Shown here in pieces: positions 24,998-34,446 of a stretch of DNA of 64,000 nucleotides (position 1 is the stretch's first letter; every line of letters begins with the position of its first letter). Source of the DNA: an uncultured Chromatiaceae bacterium (GTDB taxonomy: Bacteria; Pseudomonadota; Gammaproteobacteria; Enterobacterales; Alteromonadaceae). Under the pieces are notes generated by a model, which searched no databases, had not been told where the DNA came from, and saw only the letters and a list, made by a program, of their open reading frames with translations. Position numbers and translations under genes: made by a program. The DNA lies in NCBI GenBank assembly GCA_937978655.1, contig CALJUX010000072.1:5515-69514 (forward strand), written 5' to 3'.

Positions 24998-26362
24998 TTA
25001 CAACGCTTCGAGCGCATCACTGAGTTTGCTGACGCCAATCACCTGCATACCGTCCAGCGGCTCTTTGGGAACATTGCTGTGCGGCACAATAGCCCGGCGA
25101 AAGCCATGTTTTGCCGCTTCGCGCAGCCGCTCCTGGCCGCTCGGCACAGGCCGGATCTCACCGGATAACCCCACTTCACCAAACACCACCAAATCCATTG
25201 GCAGTGGTTTATTGCGAAAGCTCGACACCAGTGCCAGCAAAGTGGCTAAGTCCGCACCGGTTTCACCAACCCGCACCCCACCAACCACGTTAACAAACAC
25301 ATCCTGATCGGCCATCTGGATGCCAGCATGACGGTGCATCACCGCCAGTAACATCGACAACCGGTTTTGCTCCATTCCCACCGCCACCCGACGCGGATTG
25401 TTCAGCGGCGAATAGTCGACCAGGCCCTGAATTTCCACCAATAACGGCCGGGTGCCTTCCCACAGCACCATCACGAGAGAACCTGGCGCCTCTTCTTTGC
25501 CGCGGTTTAAAAAAATCGCTGACGGGTTTTTTACTTCTTTCATGCCCTGACCGGTCATGGCAAACACGCCTAACTCATTCACGGCGCCAAAACGGTTTTT
25601 ATTGCCACGCAGGGTGCGGTAGCGGCTGTCGCTGTCGCCGTCAAACATTACCGAACAATCGATACAATGTTCCAGCACCTTGGGCCCGGCCAATGAACCA
25701 TCTTTAGTGACATGGCCAACCATGATGACCGCAATGTTCTGCTGCTTGGCAAAGCGGGTCAGATAAGCGGCACTTTCACGCACCTGAGACACACTGCCCG
25801 GCGCTGACTGGATATCCGCCATCTGCATGACCTGAATAGAATCAATCACCATAATGCGCGGCTTTTCCTGCAGCGCCAGCTCACAAATGGTCTCAACCTG
25901 AGTCTCTGCCAGCATTTTCAGCTGATTGGTTGGCAGAGCCAGCCGGTTTGCCCGCATCGCCACCTGCTGCAGCGATTCTTCACCGGTGACATACAGCGCC
26001 GGGCCCTGCGCCGCCAGATGACACATGATTTGCAGCAACAAAGTACTTTTGCCGGCGCCCGGATGCCCGCCAATCAGAATGGCCGAACCCGGCACTATGC
26101 CCCCGCCTAACACCCGGTCAAACTCGATAAACCCGGAGCTGAAACGCGGTACTTCCTGTAAATCGACCTGATCGAGCCGAATCACTTTTGCCACTGTCGC
26201 CCCGGCGTAACCGCCGCTGCTCAGACGACCGCTTTTGGCCGGTGCCACCATCCGTACTTCACTGATAGTGTTCCAGGCGCCACATTCTGTACACTGGCCT
26301 TGCCAGCGTACAAAGTCAGCGCCGCATTCATTACACACGTATGCAGTCTTAGTTTTTGCCAT
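24998..26362 (-). CDS. radA: DNA repair protein RadA (Sms)
   Basis: A 454-residue RecA-like branch-migration helicase in recombinational repair. The N-terminal zinc finger is CNEC...CTEC (AKTKTAYVCNECGADF, QCTECGAWN), followed by Walker A GHPGAGKST, the RadA-specific KNRFG motif (GNKNRFGAVNELG), and a C-terminal Lon-like domain. The ATG at 26362 has GAGG six bases before it; a TTG at 26374 is rejected. The radA, serB and ahpA genes are near each other as in E. coli, though here the PilZ and hydrolase genes intervene. Confidence 0.97.
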   Translation of the reverse strand: MAKTKTAYVCNECGADFVRWQGQCTECGAWNTISEVRMVAPAKSGRLSSGGYAGATVAKVIRLDQVDLQEVPRFSSGFIEFDRVLGGGIVPGSAILIGGHPGAGKSTLLLQIMCHLAAQGPALYVTGEESLQQVAMRANRLALPTNQLKMLAETQVETICELALQEKPRIMVIDSIQVMQMADIQSAPGSVSQVRESAAYLTRFAKQQNIAVIMVGHVTKDGSLAGPKVLEHCIDCSVMFDGDSDSRYRTLRGNKNRFGAVNELGVFAMTGQGMKEVKNPSAIFLNRGKEEAPGSLVMVLWEGTRPLLVEIQGLVDYSPLNNPRRVAVGMEQNRLSMLLAVMHRHAGIQMADQDVFVNVVGGVRVGETGADLATLLALVSSFRNKPLPMDLVVFGEVGLSGEIRPVPSGQERLREAAKHGFRRAIVPHSNVPKEPLDGMQVIGVSKLSDALEAL

Positions 26363-26379
26363 CTTTGGCCTCAAAATTA

Positions 26380-26408
26380 TTGATAGGCATAATAATTGCT
26401 TTTATTGT
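26380..26408 (+). promoter_or_regulatory. Possible promoter of the PilZ gene
   Basis: TTGATA (26380-26385), 17 bases and TATTGT (26403-26408) form a moderate sigma-70 match about 50 bases before the PilZ-protein ATG, in the AT-rich gap divergent to radA. Confidence 0.35.
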
Positions 26409-26456
26409 ATCGATATTATCACAGACCGTCGCAGTCGGACGGCACCACAGGGCAGA

Positions 26457-28994
26457 ATGACAGCACAGGATCTCCTCCCTTATCAGGGCATTATCGAGCG
26501 GCTAAAACCCTTGCTGAACTCCAATGAGTTTGCTGAGGTGTTCGCTATTTTGACGCAGGAGATCCCCAAGCCAAAACAGTTCCTGTTAAAAATGGAACTG
26601 AAACGCCTTGGCCAGCCCTGCAATTATTACATTGACCTGCGCGGCCGGGTCGATGGCGAAGTGCGGCCGTTTGAACATTGCGGTAAAACCCATTATATGG
26701 ACGACACCGCCGTGAAAGCCTTTGAGCGCGGCATCAAACGCTATGGTCAGTACACCATCGGCCTGTATGAAGAAGTCACCAACACCGACAACAACTACCG
26801 CGTACGGCATAAACAGGAAACGGAACAACGCCTGCAGGCCGTGATCGCCGGCGAACCGCTGCTGAATAAAGACAGCACCGCCGAAGCCGAACAGGAACAG
26901 GAAAAAACCGGGCCGCGCATTGTGCAGTTCGCCAGTTACTGCAGCCGTGGTGAAGAACGGATGAACTTCACTATCGAAATCGACATTGAGCTGGATAACG
27001 GTGAAAAATTTCCGGCCAGTACCGTTGATTTGTCGGTCTCAGGCAGCAAACTCAAAGTCCCCGGTAGCAGACGCCTGCAGGGAGGGCAAAAAATTGCCAT
27101 CCATTTCACTGGTTTAGAGCAAGAGTTTGCCTTAGGACTGTCGCATGGCATCCCCTATCAGGTCATCGACAGCGAAATTGTTGAGCGGTCGCAGTATGTG
27201 CGGGTGAAGCGCCTGCCGCTGGCTGACGAGCACGGTTTCAGCGATTTCCTCAAGCAGTTTATTCACGGCAACAAACGCCGTTATAAAGTGAACCTCGATA
27301 ACACACTCGACGCGGTGATAGTCAAAGGCTACGAGCAGTTTTATTTACCCCGCATCGCATCAATACCGGTCTTTCTGGCGGTGCGTGATGGTTTGCCGGT
27401 GCCGGTCTGTGCCCTGACTACCGAAAACAACCGCCAGCATGTGCAGTATTTTCAGGACGAACGCCAGCAATCGGTGCTAATCCAGATCCTGGCCGGTAAA
27501 CGCCTGAAAAGCTGTCTGCAAAAAACGCCGGCAGAACGTTCAACAATCTTGTACTGCTTTACCCATGCCGCCAAAGGCAAACTGTATTTTTACAGTGCCA
27601 CTGCCGACGAACTGGCCCAGCAACCACAGTTGCAGCCGGTGTTCTTTGGTTTTGGCGCGCAAAAGCCCAGCTGGCGGGTGTTTCATCTGGTGGTGCATCG
27701 CACCCATCCGCAAGACGCGCATATCCTGCTGTCATTACCGGATACCGCAGATCAGGAGATCCAGAAGCTGAATCTGCCACCGTCACAGCAGGTCCAGCAC
27801 CTCATCCAGGATTTCCGTTACGTCGCGGCGCTGACGGAAATTAACCACAGCGAAAGTAATCTGCTGTATCAGCAAATCAGTTTTGATGAGAGCCTGCTCA
27901 GTCAGCTGAAAATTTTTGGCCATCCCAAAATCGACGAGCTGCCGCCCCTGGAATCGGTTGCAGTCCAGTATGTGAATTTACGCGCCGAAGGCCGGTTTTT
28001 GTATAAGACCCGCGTCTTACTGAAAATCAACAACCAGCAATATATCGAAGCACATACCCGCGATTTTTCTTCGCGCGGTCTGCAGGTTGAATCGCATGAA
28101 ACTGTCGCCTATCAAAAAGGTGACAAAGTCCAGCTGGCGCTGCCGGATATGCAGAAAATCTCCGCCAAATATGCTTTGCAGGAGCTGGAATATGAAGTGA
28201 TGGCGGTCAGCAAAAATCAGCTGATTATGAATCTGCGAATTGTAGAGCAGGACCTGCCACATCAAGGCCGATTGTTTTTTGAGCAGCTGATTAAAAACAA
28301 CAGAGCCAAGCTGACGATGGCGGAAGAAACGCCCAAATTTGCTGGCCTCGGTCAGGCGCTGCGCAATATGTACGTCAAAGCGCTGAACAGTTTCCCGTTT
28401 TTTATGCACCGCCACGGCATCCGTTACGATTTAAACGTACTGGGACAAGGCGCAGAGCCAAATAACCTGCATCGCCTGCTTGGAGTGCTGGCCGACGACA
28501 AGAGCAAACCGAACCTGCAGCCGCTGTTAAAAAACAGCGCAACCAATCTGCATTTTGCTAATCAGCTGAAAAGCATGAAACGCCAGGACCCGCCACGCAC
28601 CTACGAAGTTTTTATCCGCTACCGCCAGCATCAGCAGAAAATGGAGCAGAGTTTTGTCACAGAATTCGACTTTGATCTGAAAACCAGTCAGGCCAAGCAC
28701 TTTTTTATTCAGGACGCTTTAGCCAACGATTTGTTATTTGCCTTTCGCATCCATTTGTCACGCACCGGCCGACCCGATACTGAACATATCAATAAAGAAC
28801 TGAGTTACATCAGCGTTTATGCCATTCACAAAGCCAAAGTGCTGGAAGAAGAGTTATGGAGCGTGGTCGGTGTCGGTGATGTCATTGATATCAGTGATGA
28901 AGTGTTGCTGCGCTTTAGTATTCCCACTGAACAAATCCAGTTGCAACAACAAAAACGCCGCAGTTTTATCCAGCAGCTGGAACAGAGCAGCTAA
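26457..28994 (+). CDS. Large multi-PilZ-domain protein, putative c-di-GMP effector
   Basis: An 845-residue soluble protein; the longer frame from 26235 runs over radA and is not used. Two PilZ domains keep both c-di-GMP-binding elements: RGEER (164-168) with DLSVSG (191-196), and RAEGR (509-513) with DFSSRG (536-541). A third region near residue 272 (NKRRYKVNLDN) looks like a PilZ start without the second motif. No membrane segment, enzymatic domain or signal peptide is seen. Large PilZ proteins of this build occur in Alteromonadales, I believe, but no function is established. It stands between radA and a hydrolase gene with which it converges. Confidence 0.8.
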   Translation: MTAQDLLPYQGIIERLKPLLNSNEFAEVFAILTQEIPKPKQFLLKMELKRLGQPCNYYIDLRGRVDGEVRPFEHCGKTHYMDDTAVKAFERGIKRYGQYTIGLYEEVTNTDNNYRVRHKQETEQRLQAVIAGEPLLNKDSTAEAEQEQEKTGPRIVQFASYCSRGEERMNFTIEIDIELDNGEKFPASTVDLSVSGSKLKVPGSRRLQGGQKIAIHFTGLEQEFALGLSHGIPYQVIDSEIVERSQYVRVKRLPLADEHGFSDFLKQFIHGNKRRYKVNLDNTLDAVIVKGYEQFYLPRIASIPVFLAVRDGLPVPVCALTTENNRQHVQYFQDERQQSVLIQILAGKRLKSCLQKTPAERSTILYCFTHAAKGKLYFYSATADELAQQPQLQPVFFGFGAQKPSWRVFHLVVHRTHPQDAHILLSLPDTADQEIQKLNLPPSQQVQHLIQDFRYVAALTEINHSESNLLYQQISFDESLLSQLKIFGHPKIDELPPLESVAVQYVNLRAEGRFLYKTRVLLKINNQQYIEAHTRDFSSRGLQVESHETVAYQKGDKVQLALPDMQKISAKYALQELEYEVMAVSKNQLIMNLRIVEQDLPHQGRLFFEQLIKNNRAKLTMAEETPKFAGLGQALRNMYVKALNSFPFFMHRHGIRYDLNVLGQGAEPNNLHRLLGVLADDKSKPNLQPLLKNSATNLHFANQLKSMKRQDPPRTYEVFIRYRQHQQKMEQSFVTEFDFDLKTSQAKHFFIQDALANDLLFAFRIHLSRTGRPDTEHINKELSYISVYAIHKAKVLEEELWSVVGVGDVIDISDEVLLRFSIPTEQIQLQQQKRRSFIQQLEQSS

Positions 28995-29001
28995 AGCCGT
29001 C

Positions 29002-29898
29002 TTATTCCAGCGTTTTTAACCACATCGCCAGGTCGCGGAAATGCCCGGTTTTGGCCTGCGCTGCCGTCAGCATCGAGATATGGTCATAATCCAGTGCATC
29101 GCCCTGCGCTTTGCCCAGCAAGCGAAATTGCGCACCGGCAAGGCCGATTTCCTGCATCAGCAGTCTGACATCCGTGGCATGCCCCAACACCTTGTCGTTG
29201 ACCGCAGCAAAAAACCAGGCCGGTGGCCACTCTAACTGCTGCGCCGCCGCGCTGTAATCAAAGCCGTCAGTTGGGTCAACAAAATGACTGTGGTTTATCC
29301 AGTGAATGGTATCGCGTAAAAACTGCTGCGGTTCATCGTCGGCGCCAAGTTTCCACTGCTTTGCCGGCAGAAACCCACGTTTACCGGCAAGCCAGGGACA
29401 CAACCTGTTCCAGACCCAGTCGACCTGCACAGTTTTTTGCCATGAGCGCACGCTAATTCGCCTTTTACTGCCAAAACTGACGATAGCCCGCACTTTACTC
29501 AGCAGCGCCGGCTGCCGCGCCAACGCCGCCAGCGCCACGACCCCACCCCAGCTGTGGCAGATCAGACTGACTTTTTGTTGATGACGTTGATAGACGTCCT
29601 CAATCAACGCCGGAATATCCTGACAAATTAATTGATGCTGGCTTTGGTCAAATCCAGTGCTGACATGCGGTTTGGACAAGCCCCGGCCGGCAAAATCGGC
29701 GCTGTACACCACAAAGCCCTGATCAGCGAGATAACAGCCAAGCCCTTTGCCGGAGCTGCTGTAAAAAATCCGGCCGTTTTCAATGGCACCATGCAGCATC
29801 AGCACCGGTGTCGCGGTTATATGATGCGGCACCAGCGCTTTGAGGTGCAGCTGATACGCGCCCTGATCAAGATAAACCGAATGCTGCTGATGCTTCAT
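29002..29898 (-). CDS. Alpha/beta hydrolase (lipase-like lysophospholipase type)
   Basis: A 298-residue alpha/beta hydrolase without signal peptide. It shows LMLHGAIENGRIFYSS (oxyanion region), SADFAGRGLSK, the nucleophile CHSWGG (Ser116) and a final His273 in DYDHISML. The acid is likely the Asp in AAVNDKVLG. The ATG overlaps the serB stop by four bases (ATGA), so it is cotranslated with serB. The substrate is unknown. Confidence 0.85.
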   Translation of the reverse strand: MKHQQHSVYLDQGAYQLHLKALVPHHITATPVLMLHGAIENGRIFYSSSGKGLGCYLADQGFVVYSADFAGRGLSKPHVSTGFDQSQHQLICQDIPALIEDVYQRHQQKVSLICHSWGGVVALAALARQPALLSKVRAIVSFGSKRRISVRSWQKTVQVDWVWNRLCPWLAGKRGFLPAKQWKLGADDEPQQFLRDTIHWINHSHFVDPTDGFDYSAAAQQLEWPPAWFFAAVNDKVLGHATDVRLLMQEIGLAGAQFRLLGKAQGDALDYDHISMLTAAQAKTGHFRDLAMWLKTLE

Positions 29899-30917
29899 GC
29901 AGTACAGTCGAATAAATACAACAACTGCAATAAAGAGCCCTGCCGGATGGCATATTGCGCTTGCGCCTGCACTAAGGGCTTGGCATGAAAGGCCACGCCA
30001 AGCGCCGCCACCGCCAGCATCGGCAAATCATTGGCGCCATCGCCGATAGCAACCGTCTGGCTGTGCGCAATATCGCGCGCACCAGCAAGCTGCTGTACGA
30101 CTTGTGCTTTGACCTGCGCATCAACAATATCCCCCAGCACCTGACCGGTCAGTTTGCCGTCTTTAATCTCCAGCACGTTGGCAAAAGTCGCCGTGAGACC
30201 CAGTCGCTGCTGCAGCGCCTCAGTAAAATAAGTAAAACCGCCAGAGGCTATCGCCACCGTCCATCCGTGTTGCTGCAACGTTGCCACCAACGCTTCAAGC
30301 CCCGGCATCAGCGGTAAGCGCTCCAGCACAGTCGACAGCACCTGCTCAGGCGCATCTTTTAACGTCGCCACGCGCTGGCGCAGGCTTTGGGCAAAATCCA
30401 GCTCGCCGCGCATTGCGGCTGCAGTGACAGCCGCAACTTCTGGCCCAACGCCGGCTAACAGCGCAATTTCATCAATACATTCAATCTGAATGGCGGTGCT
30501 GTCCATATCCATCACCAGCACGCCTGGTGTTGTCAGTTTTGGCTGTGACGTCTGATAGTTCAGCTCAAGCGCAAGTGCCACGGCCTGTGCGCGCAATTGA
30601 CTGACGGTTTCAGCCTGCAGCGATGATTGCAGCCGCAGTTCCAGTGCCGGCGTTAAATCCGCATGCGGCTGATACGACAAAGCCAATACCGGCTGAGCCA
30701 CTGTTTGCAACAGCTGGCGCAGTGTGGCCAGCGTCAGCAAGTCTCTGTGCTGCGCCCAAATCCGGATCACTGCCGCAGCAGGCACCGCGGCAGGTGCAGG
30801 GCTCAGTTGTAAACCGTCGGCAGCATCCTGCAAAAACACATATGGATGCTGTTGAAATAACTCAGAAAAAAAAGGTTCCGGCACAGAATGTGTAACTTCA
30901 GACAACGATCGACTCAC
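29895..30917 (-). CDS. serB: Phosphoserine phosphatase
   Basis: A 340-residue HAD phosphatase for the last step of serine synthesis. The catalytic DMDSTAIQIECIDEIA contains the nucleophile Asp137 and Asp139, followed by FAQSLRQRVATLKDAP, ASGGFTYF and AIGDGANDLPML. The N-terminal ~120 residues are the variable regulatory part. The GTG start has AGG seven bases upstream and no ATG is available before the catalytic core. It is divergent from the ahpA gene as in E. coli (serB/ytjB). Confidence 0.96.
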   Translation of the reverse strand: MSRSLSEVTHSVPEPFFSELFQQHPYVFLQDAADGLQLSPAPAAVPAAAVIRIWAQHRDLLTLATLRQLLQTVAQPVLALSYQPHADLTPALELRLQSSLQAETVSQLRAQAVALALELNYQTSQPKLTTPGVLVMDMDSTAIQIECIDEIALLAGVGPEVAAVTAAAMRGELDFAQSLRQRVATLKDAPEQVLSTVLERLPLMPGLEALVATLQQHGWTVAIASGGFTYFTEALQQRLGLTATFANVLEIKDGKLTGQVLGDIVDAQVKAQVVQQLAGARDIAHSQTVAIGDGANDLPMLAVAALGVAFHAKPLVQAQAQYAIRQGSLLQLLYLFDCTA

Positions 30918-30996
30918 GGGCGTACCTGTACTTTAAGTGGGCTGCGTGGCATTCTACCGGCATTTTTCCGGCCTTGTCAGCGGATCATCAGGTCAA

Positions 30997-31656
30997 ATGT
31001 CAGTAAAAAAGCCAAAAAAATCAGCGAAAATCTGGCGCAGTGTGCAATTTGTGCTGGCGATTAGCGGATTTGTCCTGTTGCTGCACTGGTGGCAACAAAG
31101 CAATAAACATGGTGAGCAGCTGTTTGCCGAACAAAGCGCGGTGCTGATGCGCGAAACATTAAAAGCCCTGGCACAAACCTGCGCTTATCTGATTGAAAAC
31201 GACCAGCTTGAAGGCCTCAAAGCGCTGACTCAACAAATGGCATCCAATCCGTATCTACACGACGTGGTGGTGTATGATGCCAACGGCGTGCGCCTCAGTG
31301 AATCTGCCGGCAGTGAACCGGCACGGCTGTTATATGCGCCACAAACCCCGGACCATTTATTGCCAATGGTGCAGGAAATTTATCAGGGCAATCAGCTGCT
31401 GGGTTATATCAAAATCAGCTTAAAGCAACACAGCAGCTTCGATGCGGTAAGTTCCAGCTGGCATCAGCTGATGGAACAAGTGTTGTGGATGCTGGCATTT
31501 ACCGTATTACTGGCGCTGATGCTGCGTGGTTCGTTGCAGGCGCTGTCGCACAAACTGGCATCGAACAAAGCCTTACACCATGCCGCGATGGATAGCCCGG
31601 AACATCAGACACACCAAACCCCACCCCAAACTTCAACATCAGACCACCAGCCGTAA
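30997..31656 (+). CDS. ahpA: AhpA/YtjB-family membrane protein (SMP)
   Basis: A 219-residue inner-membrane protein of the YtjB/SMP family. A first helix follows a Lys-rich N-terminus (FVLAISGFVLLLHWW), a periplasmic loop of ~130 residues contains EQSAVLMRETLKALAQTCAYLIEND and DVVVYDANGVRLSESAG (a PAS/sensor-like fold), and a second helix (VLWMLAFTVLLALML) leads to a His/Gln/Pro-rich tail. In E. coli SMP lies beside serB and its role is undefined. The ATG at 30997 has AGG upstream; the frame from 30937 is longer but unlikely. Its 3' end overlaps the convergent yjjV gene by 18 bases. Confidence 0.85.
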   Translation: MSVKKPKKSAKIWRSVQFVLAISGFVLLLHWWQQSNKHGEQLFAEQSAVLMRETLKALAQTCAYLIENDQLEGLKALTQQMASNPYLHDVVVYDANGVRLSESAGSEPARLLYAPQTPDHLLPMVQEIYQGNQLLGYIKISLKQHSSFDAVSSSWHQLMEQVLWMLAFTVLLALMLRGSLQALSHKLASNKALHHAAMDSPEHQTHQTPPQTSTSDHQP

Positions 31657-32460
31657 AGCGCTGAGGCTGTTCTGCCACAGCGCCTCAGCCAGCACATCGG
31701 GCGATTCTGGCCGCAGCGCACAAAGCTGCTGAAATACCAACGCCAGCTGCGCCGGGGTATTGACCTGGCCCTGAAAACCAGACAGCGGCATCGCCGGCGC
31801 ATCGGTTTCCAGCACCAGCGCCGACAATGGCAGCTTTTTCACCGTGTCGCGGGTTTTCTGCGCCCGTTCATAGCTGATAGTGCCACCAATGCCGAGTTTA
31901 AACCCAAGGTCTAAAAACGCCTGCGCCTGCGCTTTGCTGCCAGAAAACGCATGCAAAATGCCACCCTGGCTAAATTGCTGGCGTTTTAATTCAGCCAAAA
32001 GCGCCGGCTGGGATTTACGGTGATGCAGCACCACAGGTTTACGCGCCTGCGCCGCCAGCGCAAGCTGCCGGCTAAACAGTTGTTGCTGCCATTGATGTCG
32101 CTGCTGCGTGGCCGCTTCATCTTCGCCACTCTTTGCCAGAGCAAAATCCAGCCCAATTTCTCCCACGGCGCAGACGTTGGGTTCGGTTTGCAGCAGGCAG
32201 GCTAATTCCGCAAGCTGTTGCTCGGTCGCACTTTCTGCCCACCAGGGATGAATACCGAGCGCTACATCGACCGTCAGCACTGCGGTTTGTTGTTGCAACT
32301 GCAATACACCGCGCCAGCGCGCGGCTTCAACCGCTGGCACTATGATCCGCCGGACACCAGCCGTCACGGCAGCGTTGAGATAAGCCGGTAAGTCTGCCGC
32401 CAGCTCAGGTAAATCCAGATGACAGTGGGTATCAAATAAAACAGGCGCAGATAATGGCAT
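31639..32460 (-). CDS. yjjV: TatD-family metal-dependent hydrolase (YjjV-like)
   Basis: A 273-residue TatD family nuclease-type hydrolase. The metal-binding motif FDTHCHLDL is at residue 9, with AVGEIGLDFAL, VLHHRKSQPALL, HAFSGS and LETDAPAMPLSGFQGQVNTP following. The order and wording resemble E. coli YjjV more than TatD. These proteins have 3'-5' DNase activity on nicked or single-stranded DNA in vitro. It converges with ahpA. Confidence 0.9.
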   Translation of the reverse strand: MPLSAPVLFDTHCHLDLPELAADLPAYLNAAVTAGVRRIIVPAVEAARWRGVLQLQQQTAVLTVDVALGIHPWWAESATEQQLAELACLLQTEPNVCAVGEIGLDFALAKSGEDEAATQQRHQWQQQLFSRQLALAAQARKPVVLHHRKSQPALLAELKRQQFSQGGILHAFSGSKAQAQAFLDLGFKLGIGGTISYERAQKTRDTVKKLPLSALVLETDAPAMPLSGFQGQVNTPAQLALVFQQLCALRPESPDVLAEALWQNSLSALRLVV

Positions 32461-32532
32461 TACGGCTCTTCAACAAGCGGTTATAGGTCGCATTGCAGCA
32501 GAACCAGTCGCCTGAGGCAAGGTGCAAAAAGA

Positions 32533-32554
32533 AAACCCGGCAGTTGCCGGGTTT
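32533..32554 (-). terminator. Terminator after the M28 peptidase gene
   Basis: A 9-bp GC-rich stem (32533-32541 with 32546-32554) with a tight loop is followed by TTTTCTTTTT on the minus strand, ten bases after the peptidase stop. Confidence 0.88.
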
Positions 32555-32564
32555 ATCATCATAG

Positions 32565-34253
32565 TCAGAGCTGACCGCTTGCCAGCGTGCTCTTCGCCTC
32601 CAGTTCGGACTTACGCCGCTCTTTCTGGCTTTCCAAATCCTGCCGTTGCTGCTGCACCGCTGACGCCGGTGTTGGCATCGGTTTACGCGGCAGCTTTTTG
32701 TCGGCCATCGCTGCTTCATACAGGAAACCGGTCATGATCACCGACGCCTGCTTCAGGTCATCTTCAATCACATGGTCAATCGAATCAATGTGGGTGTGAT
32801 GCAGCCGCGTGCTGTAATCGAGCGGGTCCTGAATAAACTGGAAGCCCGGCAGCCCGACGTCATCAAAAGATTCATGGTCAGTACCGCCGGTCGAACGCGG
32901 TGATACGGTGCCATTACTTAAATCCATGTACGGACCAAACCAGTCGGTAAATATTGGTTTCACCGCGACGTTGCCTTCGGTGTAGATGCCGCGGAACTGG
33001 CCACTGCCGTTATCCATATTGAAGTAAACCGACAGTTTGTCGTAGCCGGCTTTGGGCGAAATCGGCCAGCCTGGGCTTGACCACAAATAACGCGGCAGTG
33101 CTTTTTCCGCCGGATCAGTTGGTGCCGGGCGACTGGCCAGGAAGTCGTTCACATAAGCCCGGGAGCCATACAGACCCTGCTCTTCACCAGACCACAGTGC
33201 AATACGGATAGTGCGTTTTGGCTTTATGTTCAGTTTGGACAGGATGCGTACCGCTTCCATCGCCACAGCCACGCCAGCACCGTTATCGACCGCACCGTCA
33301 CTGGCATGCCAGGAATCCAGATGCGCACCGACCATCACCACTTCGCCGTTTTTATCGGTACCCGGAATTTCAGCAATAGTGTTGTAGGCGTTTTTGTCGT
33401 CATCATGGAACTGCGCTTTGATATCCAGCGTCAGCTGTGGCTGCTCTTTGCGGTCCAGCATCCGTAACAACTGGCCATAGTCTTCCTGCTCGATAATGAT
33501 CGCCGGCACGCCAAAGGTTTCGCCAATTTTGTGCGATTTACCAAACACCCGCACCAGACCGCCCTGACGGCTGGAGCGGTAAATCACGCCGGCGGCCTGC
33601 TCTTTAACTAAAAAGGCACTGAGCGCTTTGTTAAATTGATACGCCTGTTTGCGGCTGGCGCGCAGCGCTTTGGTCATGGCCGATTCGTAACTTGGACGTG
33701 CACCGGCTTCACTGTCTTTAAGTTTGTTCAGCTTGTCGCTGCCAAGACGTTCAAAAATGATGGTATTTGGCGGCTCAATTTTCAGATCTTCGCCCATCAT
33801 CAGATATTTACCACGTAACTTGCCGGCATATTGCGCCAGCTCCGCTTCGGTATTGACGTCAAACATCATCACTTCGCCAGCCACAGGCCCGTTGGTGCCT
33901 GGCGTCCAGGCCACCGGAATACCGTGCAAAGACACTGTGCGTGGCGCGGTCAGTGCGATGCTGGAGGCGGAAGAACTCCAGCCGCGGCCAAATTCAAAGG
34001 CGTGTAATTGCGCATTTTTCAGACCCCAGCTTTGCAGCTGCTGTTTAGTCCAGTGGTTGGCGGCCGTCATTTGTGGCGACGCCGTCAGGCGCGGGCCGAT
34101 ATTGTCGGTCAGATATTCCAGCGTGTGCAGCACTTCACTTTGATACAGGCCTTCGTGACGGATTTTGTTGGCCACATCCAAATCGGCAGCCAACACCTGT
34201 GATACCGCCAATGCCAATACTGGCACGGCGGCTTTATTGAGCATTCGTTGCAT
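32565..34253 (-). CDS. Secreted M28-family zinc aminopeptidase
   Basis: A 562-residue exported peptidase. A signal peptide (LNKAAVPVLALAVSQVLA) precedes a PA insert and the M28 catalytic domain. The two-zinc site is visible: AHLDSW, AVDNGAG, GEEQGLYGS, FNMDNGSG, and a final THIDSIDH. The Glu pair in GEEQG supplies the base. The C-terminus is a charged Gln/Arg/Glu coil. M28 enzymes release N-terminal residues or dipeptides. Two nearby ATGs exist (34259 and 34253), and the second has GGGA eight bases upstream. It lies beside the ABC operon but has its own terminator and is not clearly part of it. Confidence 0.92.
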   Translation of the reverse strand: MQRMLNKAAVPVLALAVSQVLAADLDVANKIRHEGLYQSEVLHTLEYLTDNIGPRLTASPQMTAANHWTKQQLQSWGLKNAQLHAFEFGRGWSSSASSIALTAPRTVSLHGIPVAWTPGTNGPVAGEVMMFDVNTEAELAQYAGKLRGKYLMMGEDLKIEPPNTIIFERLGSDKLNKLKDSEAGARPSYESAMTKALRASRKQAYQFNKALSAFLVKEQAAGVIYRSSRQGGLVRVFGKSHKIGETFGVPAIIIEQEDYGQLLRMLDRKEQPQLTLDIKAQFHDDDKNAYNTIAEIPGTDKNGEVVMVGAHLDSWHASDGAVDNGAGVAVAMEAVRILSKLNIKPKRTIRIALWSGEEQGLYGSRAYVNDFLASRPAPTDPAEKALPRYLWSSPGWPISPKAGYDKLSVYFNMDNGSGQFRGIYTEGNVAVKPIFTDWFGPYMDLSNGTVSPRSTGGTDHESFDDVGLPGFQFIQDPLDYSTRLHHTHIDSIDHVIEDDLKQASVIMTGFLYEAAMADKKLPRKPMPTPASAVQQQRQDLESQKERRKSELEAKSTLASGQL

Positions 34254-34446
34254 AACCATGTTCCCGCTTGTTTTTTGTCGCTTTTATGCCTTGTGTGACC
34301 ACAAGGTGTTCCATTTATCTGCGCCTTTACCAAGACAGGAACAGACAAAGCTCAGACTCAGCCAGCAAGACCGGCAAGGCAACGGCTTTGCGCTCAACAC
34401 AGTATTTACAACGATAATCAGCCGCCAGCTTTGCGCTGACCGAACA

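Noticed and set aside
26235..26456. 74-codon extension of the PilZ protein
   Set aside because: It overlaps radA on the other strand, and a suitable ATG lies at 26457.
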